Shown here piece by piece: positions 1 to 11,599 of a DNA stretch of 64,000 nucleotides. A program made the position numbers and the translations under genes. How positions within the stretch are numbered: position 1 is the first letter of the stretch; the number at the start of each line of letters is the position of its first letter. The notes beneath the pieces were generated by a model, which had not been told where the DNA came from, did no database searches, and saw only the letters and a program-made list of their open reading frames with translations. Origin of the DNA: Pseudisothecium myosuroides (taxonomy: Eukaryota > Streptophyta > Bryopsida > Hypnales > Lembophyllaceae); assembly GCA_951799445.1 (NCBI GenBank), contig OX637287.1, positions 38,593,724 through 38,657,723 on the forward strand, written 5' to 3'.

Positions 1-640
1 AAGCTTACGGCGAATCGGAACCACCGCCGAGGAAGAGGTGCAAGATCATGCACTGACAATTTGCCTGGCTACACCCGAGTGGTTTTGAAACTTATTTCTG
101 CACCTTCGCTACCGAGAATCGAACAAACACCAAGTCTTGTGCAGGCCAAGCCACTTCTGCTACCAAAGCACTCACGCGGAACAGTCCTCCTCGTTAAGTT
201 GTCCACAAACAGTAATTTTCCATCAACTTCGATGAATTCATGCCCGGAGACTTGGTTTCATAAGACCTGCAGTTCAAGCATGGGTGTCCCATAAGTTTCA
301 GCAAAACTCCTTTCTTCTTAAAACTGTATGTTGGGATATTGATACCTCTTTGCTGATTCAAGAGCTAGCGTTGCTGTGTGCGTAATATTATTACGGTACT
401 AACGTAAGCTCTGTGGAGTGCACCTTGGGATTGGCCGTCATGCTCTAACCTGTATGCTGGATGTTCATGGTTCCCATTTTCCCATTCTAAGTGAAAAAGG
501 TAGCAAGAAGGTTGAGGGATGTACAATTAGAATGTGATAAAAACAGAGATACAAATAGTTGGTTGCAAATCCGTGGCTATGGAACCAAGCAAGAATGACA
601 CTTTGTCAGTGCAATTATATCTTAACATTCGTAAAGAGAA
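1..640. other. Left edge, mostly unassigned
   Basis: The first six bases are AAGCTT. Bases about 1-55 resemble a stretch near 26,805-26,875 (shared words such as GTGCAAGATCATG and GAATCGGAACCAC), so this is probably the tail of a U-family segment cut by the window edge. Short open frames exist on both strands, but none shows homology or conservation with the other duplicated copies. I see no gene that I can support from about 60 to 640. Confidence 0.35.
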
Positions 641-676
641 GGATGCAATGATATGGGAGCAGCGGCACATGAAACC

Positions 677-930
677 GCAAACCCGAAACCTAGAGAACTG
701 TGCAAGAAATGCTTGCTCGCACAGGGGAGACTGTTTAAGGCAGCTGGAGGGTAGAACTCTCTAAATCCGTTCGTTGCAGCTGGTGTGCATTGATATTAAT
801 AGTCAAATTACAATTGGAGGTTGTTGTTGTGGACATCAGGGGAAACACAACAAACCATTAATTTTTGAAAAACAACATTATAACGTTTCGGAGACTTTTA
901 TAAGCTCTGTGGATTTTTAAAGTGAAGCCT
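677..930 (+). pseudogene. U-family 3' fragment joined to ANTH fragment
   Basis: Bases 677-754 read in frame as NPKPRELCKKCLLAQGRLFK followed closely by a stop. This matches the C-terminus of the small U-family gene ending at 56,093 (NPKPRKLCKKCLLAQ) and the minus-strand copy near 27,800. The homology continues non-coding to about 930 and matches about 56,305-56,430 (shared TTTTTGAAAAACAACATTAT and GATTTTTAAAG). At about 930 it switches abruptly to the ANTH 5' fragment on the opposite strand. Relative to the right-hand copy, about 2.7 kb (56.43-59.16 kb equivalent, the ANTH 3' half) is missing, so this is a deletion junction. Confidence 0.6.
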
Positions 931-1286
931 TAAGTAAGCAAATCTTGAAACAAGAATCTGCCGTCCAGCATACACCGATGCAAAATGACGAGACACTTCA
1001 CGAAGTTCTGTGTCTTCTTGAGACGTTTTACAAGAAGGCGCGTGCAGAAAGAGACTGGCATCCGAGAGCCGGCACCTACGGCAAGAATGTCCTCAACGTC
1101 CGGCAAGCTCTCTTGATGGTTGGTGACCATTACTATCGCGAACTGTAAGTGTGAGAACGAGCCGCTGGCTCTTGCCGCTGTCTGGTCCTTTAACAAACTA
1201 AGCACGGCGGCAAGCTTGGTCCGTCCTCTCAACCATTGTGCCACAGCCATTCCCAAATTTGCCCCAGTGTCGCGAAATGGCAACCC
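926..1286 (-). pseudogene. ANTH-domain clathrin assembly protein, 5' fragment (copy 1)
   Basis: The minus strand encodes the N-terminal part of an ANTH domain, the lipid- and clathrin-adaptor module of AP180/CALM proteins in endocytosis. Visible family features are RTKLAAVLSLLKDQTAARA (first helix), a TNH motif and LVKRLKKTQN with KCLVILHRCMLDG (third and fourth helices). Against the other copies it lacks residues between LPEEN and VEDIL and four residues after KKTQN (WAVA). It ends at the duplication junction near 930, so most of the ANTH domain and the whole C-terminal tail are absent. The lysine normally preceding A-T-N-H in the phosphoinositide site is a methionine. Family assignment is firm; function is very unlikely. 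Confidence 0.8.
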
Positions 1287-2330
1287 TCACACAGACTTAC
1301 ACATGGAATTCAACCATCGTCTGGTTTGTAAACTCCTCATCCTGCGCCTCCCTGCCATGAAAAGAAAACCCTAACTACGCCCGTCTAATGCACTCCCTGC
1401 CATCGCACCCCTCCAAAACCTTCCCCATCGACCGCGCTGCAAGAGAGGACTTCCTTGCCTGCCAAAGAGGCGTACAATCAAACAAACCTACCACCAACGA
1501 ATTTCTTCGCAAGCCTTCGCTTCAACGCAACGACGGAAACGTCTTCAGAATCTGGTCACCCTCAGAAGCTAATTCGCAATCACTCCGGCCACCCAAGCCT
1601 CGATCACGTCTACAATCAGTTGCGGAATTCTCAGACCCAAACCCCAACACAAAATGGACAGAGCCCCCAATTTAAAGGATTGATCACATCATCCGAATTG
1701 GTCAATCCCAACACAAAATGTCACGGAGCGAGCCCCAATTTTCTAACCCAACCAACAGAACAGGACTGTACTGTACTGTACTGTGCACCTCGGCCAGCCA
1801 AACAAATGGTCAACGTTTTGCAAAAGCAGCAAGACTACAATAGCTTCAACCAAGAGGCAATTCTGAATGCGGGCAAAGCGACTCCAAAATCAAATGCCGC
1901 ATCAGACTGAGAAAGCAGTCAGAGACTGCTTCTCTCTCTGTTTTATTGTAAATGCCTTCTTTTAAGAGTTTTTTTCACATTCAAGAGACAAATTGTGGTC
2001 GTGTCCTGGAGAATCGAATAACTGAAGAGGTCGTCAAAGGGCTTCGGAAGTGAGTCTGTTGTGTGCATTTCGAAAGCTGGCACGGAGCTAAGCGCGAAAG
2101 AAGGGGATGAGGGGCGTTGTGAACGAGGCATGGCGACTGGATTTGAATGGGGACAATCGTGTACCGACATCTTCCAACGACCTTATTTGGCGGATCACTG
2201 AAGTTCGAAATTCTCCTCCTTTCGTCCTTTCACAAGAGCAGTGTCTGGGCAGAAATTGGAGCCAAAATGAGCCAGTATCTGAAGTCATTTTTTAATTGGG
2301 AATTGGTTTTTCACTGAAACTAGCTCACAA
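1287..2330 (-). repeat. ANTH upstream block, copy 1 (promoter/5' leader homology)
   Basis: This GC-richer block lies 5' of the minus-strand ANTH fragment and recurs at 28,540-29,300 and 59,540-60,510. On the minus strand it holds an AT-rich TTTAAAT box at about 1,670, roughly 390 bases from the ANTH start and TATA-like in position. A long plus-strand frame (1,455-1,910) exists but is broken by non-triplet indels between copies, so I treat the block as regulatory/leader sequence. The 12-mer CAACACAAAATG occurs twice, about 65 bases apart. Confidence 0.5.
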
Positions 2331-2985
2331 ATTGTAATAAGAAAGAGAGACCATAGCCAGCACAACAGTTGAAAGCCAGACAGTCTATCATAAGGTACAA
2401 CTGAGGTTCTGAAATCGCACGAGCATGAAGAACCGCCCCCTGTAAATAGAAACTTAGCCGAAAATGGACATGAGGTGGTTCTTAAATTGACCGCTACTTT
2501 CATTGAAGGAATCGAGGAAAAAAGCATTTTTAATTGCAGGAGCCAATCATTCTCTTTGCTTTCCCCATCATTCTTTAGAATTGCAAGTGAACAGTTTATA
2601 GAAGACCTAAAGTCATAAGTAAGGACCTATGACACAACTCGTTTAAAAATTCATAAGTAATTCAGTAATGCTTCAAAAAATATATAACTACTTGTGTTAG
2701 ATTCCTCATCTATTTTTCTTTGTCTGAAAAATAAGTTAAAAATATTCCCATCCAAAAAAATAATGAAAAAGGTTGACCAGCCCTTAGATGAGCGGTTTTT
2801 GAGCCTCCTACTTTACCAAATAAAATTTTGCAAACTTGGGTGTGATCTAACTGCCTAAATTACAATGGTAACTTAGCCGTAAGTGCTCCAACTAAATGTC
2901 TTAAGATTACTTCTAGAATTTATAATAAATAATTGAAACTCTCCCTATTCAAGTACGTAGAACATTCTATTCTCTTTCCATTCAC
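2331..2985. other. AT-rich spacer, no feature seen
   Basis: Bases 2,285-2,527 hold a minus-strand open frame without recognisable similarity. The remainder is AT-rich with runs of A and T. I see no gene or element ends here. Confidence 0.4.
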
Positions 2986-3513
2986 ACTAGTGGGCCCTAT
3001 GCCATTGCTATAATATAGTAAAATCAAAATCAAAATAATTTTCTAAATTTTTCATTTATAAAAACTTCAAAATTCCATAACTTTCACATCGATGGTTAAA
3101 ATGCCACAAAACCAAGCCCGCATGTATCCCTCCCCGCAAAGAGCATTTCCAATGGTACCAAGAATGTGACTAGGGGATGCATGATCCAAGGAATCTCACA
3201 ATTATAAACAAACAAACAAAACAAAACAACAATCTAATTTAAAATATGGACTAGTGTGCCATATACCTTGCCATAGCCAAAATAAAAATAAAAGTAATTT
3301 TCTAAATTTTTAATTCATAAAAACTTCAAAATTCCATAATTTTCACATTGTTGGTCCAAATGCCACAAAACAAAACCCATGCACCCCTACTCGCAAAGGG
3401 CTTTTCAACGTTACTAAGAATGTAATCGACGGACATACGGTCTTGGACATTCTACAATAACAAACAAACAAAACAAACGAGCATCCTAACTCAATTCTTA
3501 AACGGACAATTGA
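2986..3513. repeat. Tandem duplication, period about 264 bp
   Basis: Two direct copies begin with ACTAGTG at 2,986 and 3,250. Shared landmarks are AATTTTCTAAATTTTT, AAAACTTCAAAATTCCATAA, a C-rich GCACCCCTACTCGCAAAG-type word, and a closing AACAAACAAACAAAAC run. Divergence is substantial, so the duplication is old. No coding potential is evident. Confidence 0.75.
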
Positions 3514-3799
3514 AAATTTGGATTGGTTCCTATGAAGTCAATTTTGGTTGGATGTTCATGAAATTTTGACATAAGGTGTGATTATGTACCCTCATAGTGG
3601 AAATCTAATTTCTTTTTTGATTGTATACCTGGATAAAAAGTTATGTTGCCTTGAACTTTTTTGGCAGCTCGAGCATTTTGGAAATATTTTGAGAATCATT
3701 TGCAAAAAAACTCATTAACTTTTGAAATATAATATATAAGTAACTTATTGTACATGATATAAGATGCAAATGTAAAAAAAATAAGAATATATAGTGTAA

Positions 3800-4068
3800 A
3801 AATCTAACTTTAAGAAGAGTTAAAGTTTCCTGGCCCTATCGGGCAAGACTAAAAAAAACCTTTTCTTCTAACTTCAAACGTTATAATCTTTCAATCCGTG
3901 CTGTCAAAGTTTTTGATTTTTTCCACACATTCCTATAGTAGTCTAGTACAATTTTGTACAGTTGAATTTGGAAAAAAAACTTCTTTTTTTCATTTTTTTC
4001 TCATAACCCTAAAAGTGGCAGTTTTTTTCACAATTTATGCCTGAAATATGCCTCGGGGCCTTAGGGGT
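3800..4068. mobile_element. TTAA-type element, one end only
   Basis: The stretch ends in GGGGCCTTAGGGGTTGA, close to the right terminus of the TTAA-flanked family (GGGCCTTTAGGGGTTAA at 61,859-61,875). The interior AT-rich text, such as the 'caaacgttataatctttcaatc' type words, also resembles that family. The opposite end is not recognisable. A foldback element begins immediately after, at 4,072. Confidence 0.5.
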
Positions 4069-4071
4069 TGA

Positions 4072-5151
4072 GGGTGATTGCAAGAAACACCTGTACTGTC
4101 TAGTTGCGTTTTTTTGGACAGCTATAACTTTTGCTATAACTTTTGATTTATCATTCAATGCCAAAATTAAAAAAAGGGCTTCCTAGATGTCCTGATTGTT
4201 ATTGTATTGCTTATTTTTCAGAAATTAAAAAAAATCAATTTATATTTAAAATTCAATTTTGTTAATTTGTCACATTTTGACGTTTAGGATTTTTTAGTAC
4301 TATTGAGCTGTTTAAATTAATGATTTTCAGTCGAAATTTCTATGGTATATTTTCCTAGTAGGTAGACATATTCCTACCAAAGATCATTTAAAAATACATT
4401 ATTTTATATCCTCCACAGTTGTACAAAGAGGCCTCCCTTGCGCGCGCACTTCTAAACTTTAGAGATGGTTTTGACTTCATTTTTTTGGTCAAATCTCATC
4501 ACCAAGAAGTCCTCCCAAATGACCAATTTTTACTTTTGTTCAAAATTGTTTTTCCTATTTTCTACAAATTAAAATGTTGAAGGATGTATTTTCCTCTTTG
4601 CTAGAATAGTCTGCAAAATTGTCCCAAAAAATACATCCGTCAACATTTTAATTTGTAGAAAATAGGAAAAACAATTTTGAACAAAAGTAAAAATTGGCCA
4701 TTTGGGAGGACTTCTTGGTGATGAGATTTGACCAAAAAAATGAAGTCAAAACCATCTCTAATGTTTAGAAGTGCGCGCGCAAGGGAGGCCTCTTTGTACA
4801 ACTGTGGAGGATATAAAATAATGTATTTTTAAATGATCTTTGATAGGAATATATCTACCTACTAGGGGAATATACCATAGAATTTTCGACTGAAAATCAT
4901 TAATTTAAACAGCTCAATAGTACTAAAAAATCCTAAACGTCAAAATGTGACAAATTAACAAAATTGAATTTTAAATATAAATTGATTTTTTTTAATTTAA
5001 AAAAAAATAAGCGATATAGTTACAATTAGGACATCTAAGAAGCGATTTTTTGGTTTTGGCATTGAACTTATAAATCAAAAGTTATAGCAAAAGTTATAGC
5101 GGTCCCAAAAAAAAAAAACCCAGATAGTACAGGTGTTTCTTGCAATCACCC
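4072..5151. mobile_element. Foldback element FB-1 (~1.08 kb, arms ~520 bp)
   Basis: The element is an almost perfect long palindrome. Both ends carry GGGTGATTGCAAGAAACACC, inverted. The left arm runs to about 4,590 and the right from about 4,627, with a ~35-base loop. Arm pairing is visible at many points, for example CAAGGGAGGCCTCTTTGTAC in the right arm against its complement in the left. No open reading frame of any size is present, so it is non-autonomous. It sits directly after the TTAA-type terminus at 4,068. Its flanks, TTGA and TTAA, could be a diverged 4-bp target duplication. Confidence 0.85.
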
Positions 5152-7733
5152 TTAAGGTATGGATTATTGGCTGTTCTTTGTAATTTTATTATAAATTAAA
5201 AGAATGAAAATATAGAGTGGCAATTTGTGTGAAGTTTCAATTTTAAACATGGAATATGGAAAAAGAAATTGGCTCAATTACAATACAATAGTTGATGATT
5301 CTCTCTAGGCATTAGTAATGTTTGTTAATTTTTTATAAATTTTATGTGGAGTTTTCCTCTAGTCAATGGTTCCAAGCACAATTTGGTTTAGAATTTTGGT
5401 GTAGAATTTTGAAGCTCATGCCTTCTTAGTAGTGTATTTGTACTACCTAATGAATATATCTCTATTACATAAGATAAGTTTGGTCTCCCTATAAAGGTAA
5501 TTTGTTTTCACCTTTGGAACCTCAAATTATGCTTATCCAATTAATACATTGAAGCTTATTGGAGTTTTATATGATTAAAACGTCTGTTATCACTAATATC
5601 AATATAAAACTTTAAGAACAAATAGCCTAAAGCGTTTAAATTCTCTATATAGATGTTTTGTTTGTATGAAATAATACCTAGTATAAAATCTAAAATCAAT
5701 GGCATGCTTTGAATGTATTCAATGTAGTAAATACAACATTGATAGAGTTGATAACCCAAATTTGAATGACAATTATTTATTTGTATAGTATGAATGAGAA
5801 TCAATTAGCCATTCATAAACCTTTTATAGCTCTAGTTTTATTAATAGAAAATTTAAATATCTCACAAAATTAACATCTTCATTCAAAAATTTGCACTTCT
5901 TCAAATGTAAATTTTTTGCAGATTTAGGTACTTTGTAGTTCTATTATTGAGTCCATCTTTGGCAAGATTATATTCAGAATAGCCATTTACTTAAATAATA
6001 TTTTTAGATGCAAAGCTATCTTTCCTATTTTAAAATAATCAATGCAATTTGCATAGGAGATGGTGATGACGGTGAAAACTTTGGAACTTTTAATGAAAAA
6101 CTTTCTTCAAGTTTATTATCCATTGATTGAATGAAAGAAGGATTTTTTAATCTTAAATTTTAAATATATTTATATATATTGGCCATTATATTTTGGATTC
6201 TAACCTTGCAGATGTAATTTAAAATTCCATTGGAAAAAATTTAGGCCATGGGAGGGCAAATTTCTTGTATAAAAATGTGCAATTCTAGAAAATATTGTTC
6301 ATTTCAAATTGGTTGTCAAAGAATCCTACCAATAAAGGTCAATTTGTGTGCCCCGTTGGATTTTTGATTAGATAATTACTTATTATTATATATATTTGTA
6401 AATATTTTTTTTAAATATTTAAAAAATATTTATTCTTATTTCAATGTATTTTTACATCCGCCAAAATTGAAACAGCCTTCCATAAGGTCTAGATTTTTGT
6501 AATGCAAATTTTCAATTTAATCCTTTTGTTTACAATTCTTGAAGTTGTTCTTTATATTACATCTTTGCAAATTTTCAAATCCCAAGATAAGTCAAGAGGT
6601 CTAGGGATGAAACATACATTATTTATCCATAATTGCTTGGAAGTTCATATTCTATTCAAATGATGAATAGAGTGTTATGGATGATGTAGCAAATACCTTT
6701 TCATTCATCCATAATAATATATTGAGCAATGTATTTATACAAATTAATTTTAATAAAATGCAACAAATCAAAAAAAATCTAAAAAGTATTGAGCTTTTGT
6801 AACAAATAGCAAGTTTGAGTTAAAAGAGCTCAAACAACTCAAAGCTTTTGTTTAGTTTGAACTAATCAATACACATAATTGTAATTTAGATGTGAAATCA
6901 ATCTCTACTAATTCTTGCCTAAAATACACATTTTTACCATGAAAACCTAAGTTTGATTATAGCTACTAACATAAAACCTTAAAGATTCAAATTTTATTTA
7001 TACAATGTCCAAAATTAGATGCTAAGAAACTCTATAACCTTCCTTCATTTGCCAACATGAATCAACAATTGAAAATGATAAAGTACTTTACCCTGCAAAG
7101 GCCAAATTAATTACTATAGTCATCAACTAGAAAATTATATCGGGACTTGATGAAAATGTGCATTCTTTTGTTCAATAGAAACATTAAAGTCATTCATTAG
7201 ACACTTTGACTTCTATGTTGTTATCCACATTGTTACATAGATAATAATAGGACCATAAATAGATGCTTATTTATTTAGATGATTTTAGGTTTGATTACCA
7301 AATTCAATTTGTCAGAATAGATTCAACAAGACCTATTAATAACTAGCATTCAGAAATGTCTTCATCTGTACATCATGCATACAAACTAATACAACCTCTA
7401 GTAAATGGATTGATTTGTATCTTTTTAAGACAATTCGAAGATGCACCAATATTACATTAGAAGTTCTATTTTTGCATTCAATAAGTGCAAATAGAACTTT
7501 TGAAGGTGAATGTTAAGAGTCTCACATGCATAGAAACGTTGAATGATTTTATTATTTGTGTATAGTACTAAAGTAGACTGCTGTAAAATCAATGCTAATC
7601 CATTTTTGTCAAAATTTATTGATTGTATTTAATATTGAATTCCAATCTAGGATTGTCCAAGGAATACTATGATTACTGTCAAAGGTATCTATGACCCAAT
7701 TCTATCAAAAAGATTGTGAAATTTATTCTCTAT
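5152..7733. repeat. AT-rich spacer block, copy 1 of 3
   Basis: This block is collinear with 29,330-32,455 and with 60,500-62,650. Shared landmarks include TGGCAATTTGTGTGAAGTTT near the start, the 'gttttcctctagtcaatgg' region, the 'aatgagaatcaattagcc' region and GTCTTCATCTGTA-type words later. No coding potential is visible. The block marks the start of the long spacer in each ~30-kb unit. Confidence 0.75.
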
Positions 7734-8640
7734 TAGCCCCCAAAGTTCCAAATTTCCTATAGGGTACTTTTGGGATTTTAGATAGGCTTGTAAAACTTCA
7801 AGTTCTGACCTGATTCTCTTAAACTTTGTTTGAAGATAGGAAATAATATTAGCTTTTTGAGATCATAGTTTTTCTTTCAATCCATACCCTGGAGCAAAAA
7901 TTATGGCATCCAAAATTCCAAAAACAGTTTGTTGGGCAACTTACTCCAAAAATCACAAAAAATTGAATTTTTTTTAGTTTTTAATTTTTTCTCAAGGATT
8001 ATAGTTTTGACTATATGTAAAGCTTTGAATCACTTTATTTGAATTCTTGATGAGAAAGTTATGGAAAATCTTGTTTCTTAAGCAATCTAAGCATCTTTTT
8101 AAAAAAATAACTTATAGAATACATTTTTGAATGCAATTTTCACAATTTAAAAAAAAATTGTTTGACAAGGTTTAATTTTCTTGCTAAAGCAATTGGAATA
8201 AGTGTGTTCTAATTCCATCTTAGAGTTATTGATGATTTAATTTTTTGTCCAATCATGTACCTACTTTTACTTAACAATTTTTTTATGAATGAAAACCAAG
8301 TGCGTTTTTGAATTTTTTTTCCAACTCTCAGTTCAATTTTTTATCTTAAAAAATTAAAAAATTAAAATAATAATATTCAAAAATATTAAGCTAAGAAGAT
8401 TCAAAGCCAAAAAATCTAGTTGAACGAGGTGCAAAAAAAATCATTTTTTTCACTTTAAATGCAAATATCTTTGCAATCTACAAAGTCAAAGTTTATGAAA
8501 TTTCTTCCACACATTTTTGTAAGACTCTAGTGCGAGATCTTGAAGTTAGATATGGAAAATTGTTAAACATTATTGCTCTTTGCAATTAAAATGATCTTTG
8601 CAAAATGGGTATGTTGAGGTTTTTATTTATAATAAATCTA
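7734..8640. mobile_element. Old TTAA-type element, shared by units 1 and 2
   Basis: The left end reads TTAGCCCCCAAAG and its unit-2 counterpart at 32,456 reads TTAACACCTAAAG, both close to TTAACCCCTAAAGG. Interior words (AGATAGGAAATAATATTAGC, GGAGCAAAAATTATGGCATCC) are the reverse complement of text near 16,200-16,320 inside a better preserved element. The right end is degraded. Because both units carry it at the same place, it predates the segmental duplication. Confidence 0.55.
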
Positions 8641-8940
8641 CCAAAGAGACATCCCTTCCTACAAATTGTTTAATTTTGAGGACTTGATTGTGATGAGATT
8701 TCACCAAAAGAATGAGCTTGAAAACCATGGTTAATATTCAGAAGTGTGTGTGCAAGGGAGCCCTATTTGCACAAATGTGAGGACGATCATATATTAATCT
8801 ATTTTTAGATGTCCATAATTTGGAACATGTCCCTCTATTATATATGTAAGTAGACAACAAAAATTTGCCAAAATTCTATAGAATCAACTAGTCTTTCTTT
8901 TAAGTATCCATGTATACCATTTAGGGGAAGCCTAATTACA
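8640..8940. mobile_element. Degenerate foldback arm fragment
   Basis: Bases about 8,690-8,930 align with the right arm of FB-1 (4,700-4,870): a GATGAGATTTCACCAAAAGA word, GTGTGTGCAAGGGAGCC, and CTCTATTATATATGTAAGTAG in place of the loop-distal part. Only one arm is left. Confidence 0.5.
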
Positions 8941-9139
8941 ACTATGATAAATAATATGCTTAAAATTGGCATATCATACATCATTTTATAAATTATTCAA
9001 TAAATAGTATAATAGATTTAATCTAAATTGTCAATTGAATAACTAAAATAAAAAATTATTCTTTAAAATTGCAAATGGGCAATTCATCTAATCCTTACAA
9101 TAACTCTTACATTTTCTCAGAATATGCCTAACCTTGTCT

Positions 9140-9765
9140 AGTTAATGACAATTGGAGTGAACAAAAGTTGAAGGTAGAAAACAAACAAGAGAAGGTAGAA
9201 AACAAGCCAAGCAAACAACTTGACTTTGAGAAAATCCTATGAATGTAGTACATGGGCTACCCAATGTAATCAATGTGAATACCTTGTCAACATTCAATTG
9301 ATCTTCATATAGATGTTGAAATAGACATGTTTGTGGCAATGGAGACATGTGAAGATTAATTCAAAGGTATACCTTGAAGGTATTTGATATAAGCAGGCAA
9401 GCTACCTAGTGATGGTACTTTATTTGCTAGCGCACTTGGTTTATGTTATCAATTAAAAAAGACTATCAGATTATAAGATGAAGCTGACAAATTCAACAAA
9501 TGCTACAGGAATTGAATAGAAAGAGGATGGTAAACTTTGAGAACAACATTATTCAATCATATTTCAATCAATCTATGTGACATGGAAAAATATGTGGGAA
9601 CTAAGAATTTATGCACCATTCAACATATATGAAAGGATGCAATATATAGGGAAAGAGGTTAAGATTCTTGAAGATAAAACAATATCACTTATATCATCAT
9701 TTAGAGATGATAATAAAAATAGCAATTAAATGATTAAAAAGTGAAACATGATTGACACATTAGGG
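9140..9765 (-). repeat. Inverted copy of 11.2-12.2 kb block
   Basis: Read on the minus strand, this segment matches 11,217-12,200 and the unit-2 block 34,920-35,700. Near 9,760-9,660 it gives 'aaatatccctaatgtgtcaatcatg' then ATGATGATATAAGTGATATT. Near 9,330-9,200 it gives the 'ccacaaacatgtctatttcaacatc' region. It is therefore an inverted partial duplication inside unit 1 only. No gene is visible. Confidence 0.6.
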
Positions 9766-9769
9766 ATAT

Positions 9770-10506
9770 TTGATTTTTTTATAAATTTGAATTTTTTTTT
9801 TAAAAATCTTCGATTATATCATAAATCATAGATTATATTTTTGTCTACATGAAAAGCTTTGATTCATTCAATTTGGATTTGTTATGAGAAAGTTATTAGA
9901 CAATCTTGTTTTTTGGGCAATAATTAGAGCATCTACTTGAAAAAATAACTTGCAAGATTCATTCCTGAATGCAATTTTTTCAGTTTAAAAAAAAGTTCCA
10001 AATGGTTTAGTTTGCTTACTAGAATAATCTCACTATTGGGATTAGTGCATTTTAATTCCCTCTTAGAAATATTAATATTTTAGATTTTCCTTCTACCTTG
10101 TATCTACTTCTACTTAACAATTTTTTAAAGAATAAATACTAAATTTTTTTGAATTTTTTTTCCTAGATTCTCAACTCAATTCTCTACTATAAAGATTTAA
10201 AGCTCAAAACTATGTAGTGCAAAAAATTAAAGTAAAGAAAGAAGGTTCAAAGTCAGATAATCTAGTCCTGCAACATGCTGAAAAACTTGTTTTTTCTACT
10301 TTAAACACAGATATCTTGCAATTTGTGTGTTCAAAAATTCTAACAAATTTTCCACACATTCTTCTACTAGTTAGGTGTAAAATTCTACAATTATATATGC
10401 AAAAAAATTAATTTTAAAATTAATTTTTTTAACTCTTTGCTATAGAAATGGTTTTTTTGAGTGTTTTTGGGGAGAAAAAGGCCTAGGTCCTTTAGGGGTT
10501 AAAAAA
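9770..10506. mobile_element. TTAA-type element, left end lost
   Basis: The right terminus GGTCCTTTAGGGGTTAA ends at 10,503. The interior is collinear with 61,190-61,875 (GAAAAGCTTTGATTCATTC, GAGCATCTACTTGAAAAAATAAC, TTCTACTTTAAACACAGATAT). The left terminus is missing where the element meets the inverted block at about 9,768. A 64-codon open frame inside is not coding by any evidence I can see. Confidence 0.65.
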
Positions 10507-11599
10507 AGGGCAAATACGTGAAATCTCTTGGAGTGTCTAAAAATTCATAAATAGAGTCTATTTTGGGCATTTGTGGACCCATTGTTTGAGGGTTTATGAG
10601 AATGAGCATCCTACCTCTTTCTTCATTTTTTTACACCTAGATTTATTAGATTTTCAAACTTTGAATTTCCTTTGCTTAAATTTTTTATACTATAGAGTTT
10701 TGAAGTAAATAAAGAATTTGATAAAAGTGCACATGGTGGCGGCAAAAGTATATATGAAAGAAATTGCATGTTTTGAACAGTTTGAGCTATCACTTTAGAA
10801 ACATAATCAAGTCAAATGTGTGTGCCTTTCATTGATTGTCCATTTTTATAATATGTTCAAAATTTATACATACTTGTGGAAAATCCACACTTTGATTAAA
10901 TTATTAAATTTATAATACATGATTTTCCAAAACATCCTTCAAATTCAATTGTATTATAAAGGTAAGACATACTACAACATTTTTAGAAAAAATAGGAACT
11001 AACATATAAATTAAAGGCAAATGGAAAACAACTAGCAATCTTTAGAAATATTATCATAATAATAAAGGATTAAATATGTGCAAAATATATCCTTTACAGT
11101 GTACTTATAGATAACTAGTGCATAATCCACAAATAGACATGAATGTATAAAGATGAATATATGGATTCACTGCATTTTGGATACCAAATGTACAACTTAA
11201 AACAAAATCAAATAACTATCCCTAATGTGTCAAACATGCCTCTCATTTATGAATCATAGCTATTATTGTATTACATCACTTTACCATATCTAAATGATGA
11301 TACATGTGATATTTTTTATCATTAGGAATTTTTACCTCCGTTTCAATTCATACGCGTCATATATATTTTTAATTTCTGCAATATTTTTCTATGCTACAAA
11401 GATTGACTAAATAAGAATGGAATTATTTATGTTTGTCTTTCAAAAGCTACCATCTTCTTTCTATGCAATTCCTTTAGGGTTGGTTGAACTTGTCAAAATC
11501 ATCTTGTAATTAATCCAATAAGGTAGAACCACCCATAATTGACCAAATAAGCAATTCCAACATGATCTAAAGTAGTGCAAGGCAAAATAAATATTTTCA
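10507..11599. repeat. AT-rich spacer block shared with 34.1-35.4 kb
   Basis: This stretch is collinear with about 34,080-35,400: AAAGAAATTGCATGTT, the 'gctatcactttag' region, and AATGATGATACATGTGATATT with their diverged counterparts. It carries no recognisable gene. Confidence 0.6.

Noticed and set aside
1455..1910. 151-codon plus-strand frame upstream of ANTH copy 1, with a similar 127-codon frame at 59,694-60,077
   Set aside because: The copies differ by indels that are not multiples of three in the middle, copy 2 breaks the frame, and the block is the 5' flank of a minus-strand gene. I treat the frame as chance.
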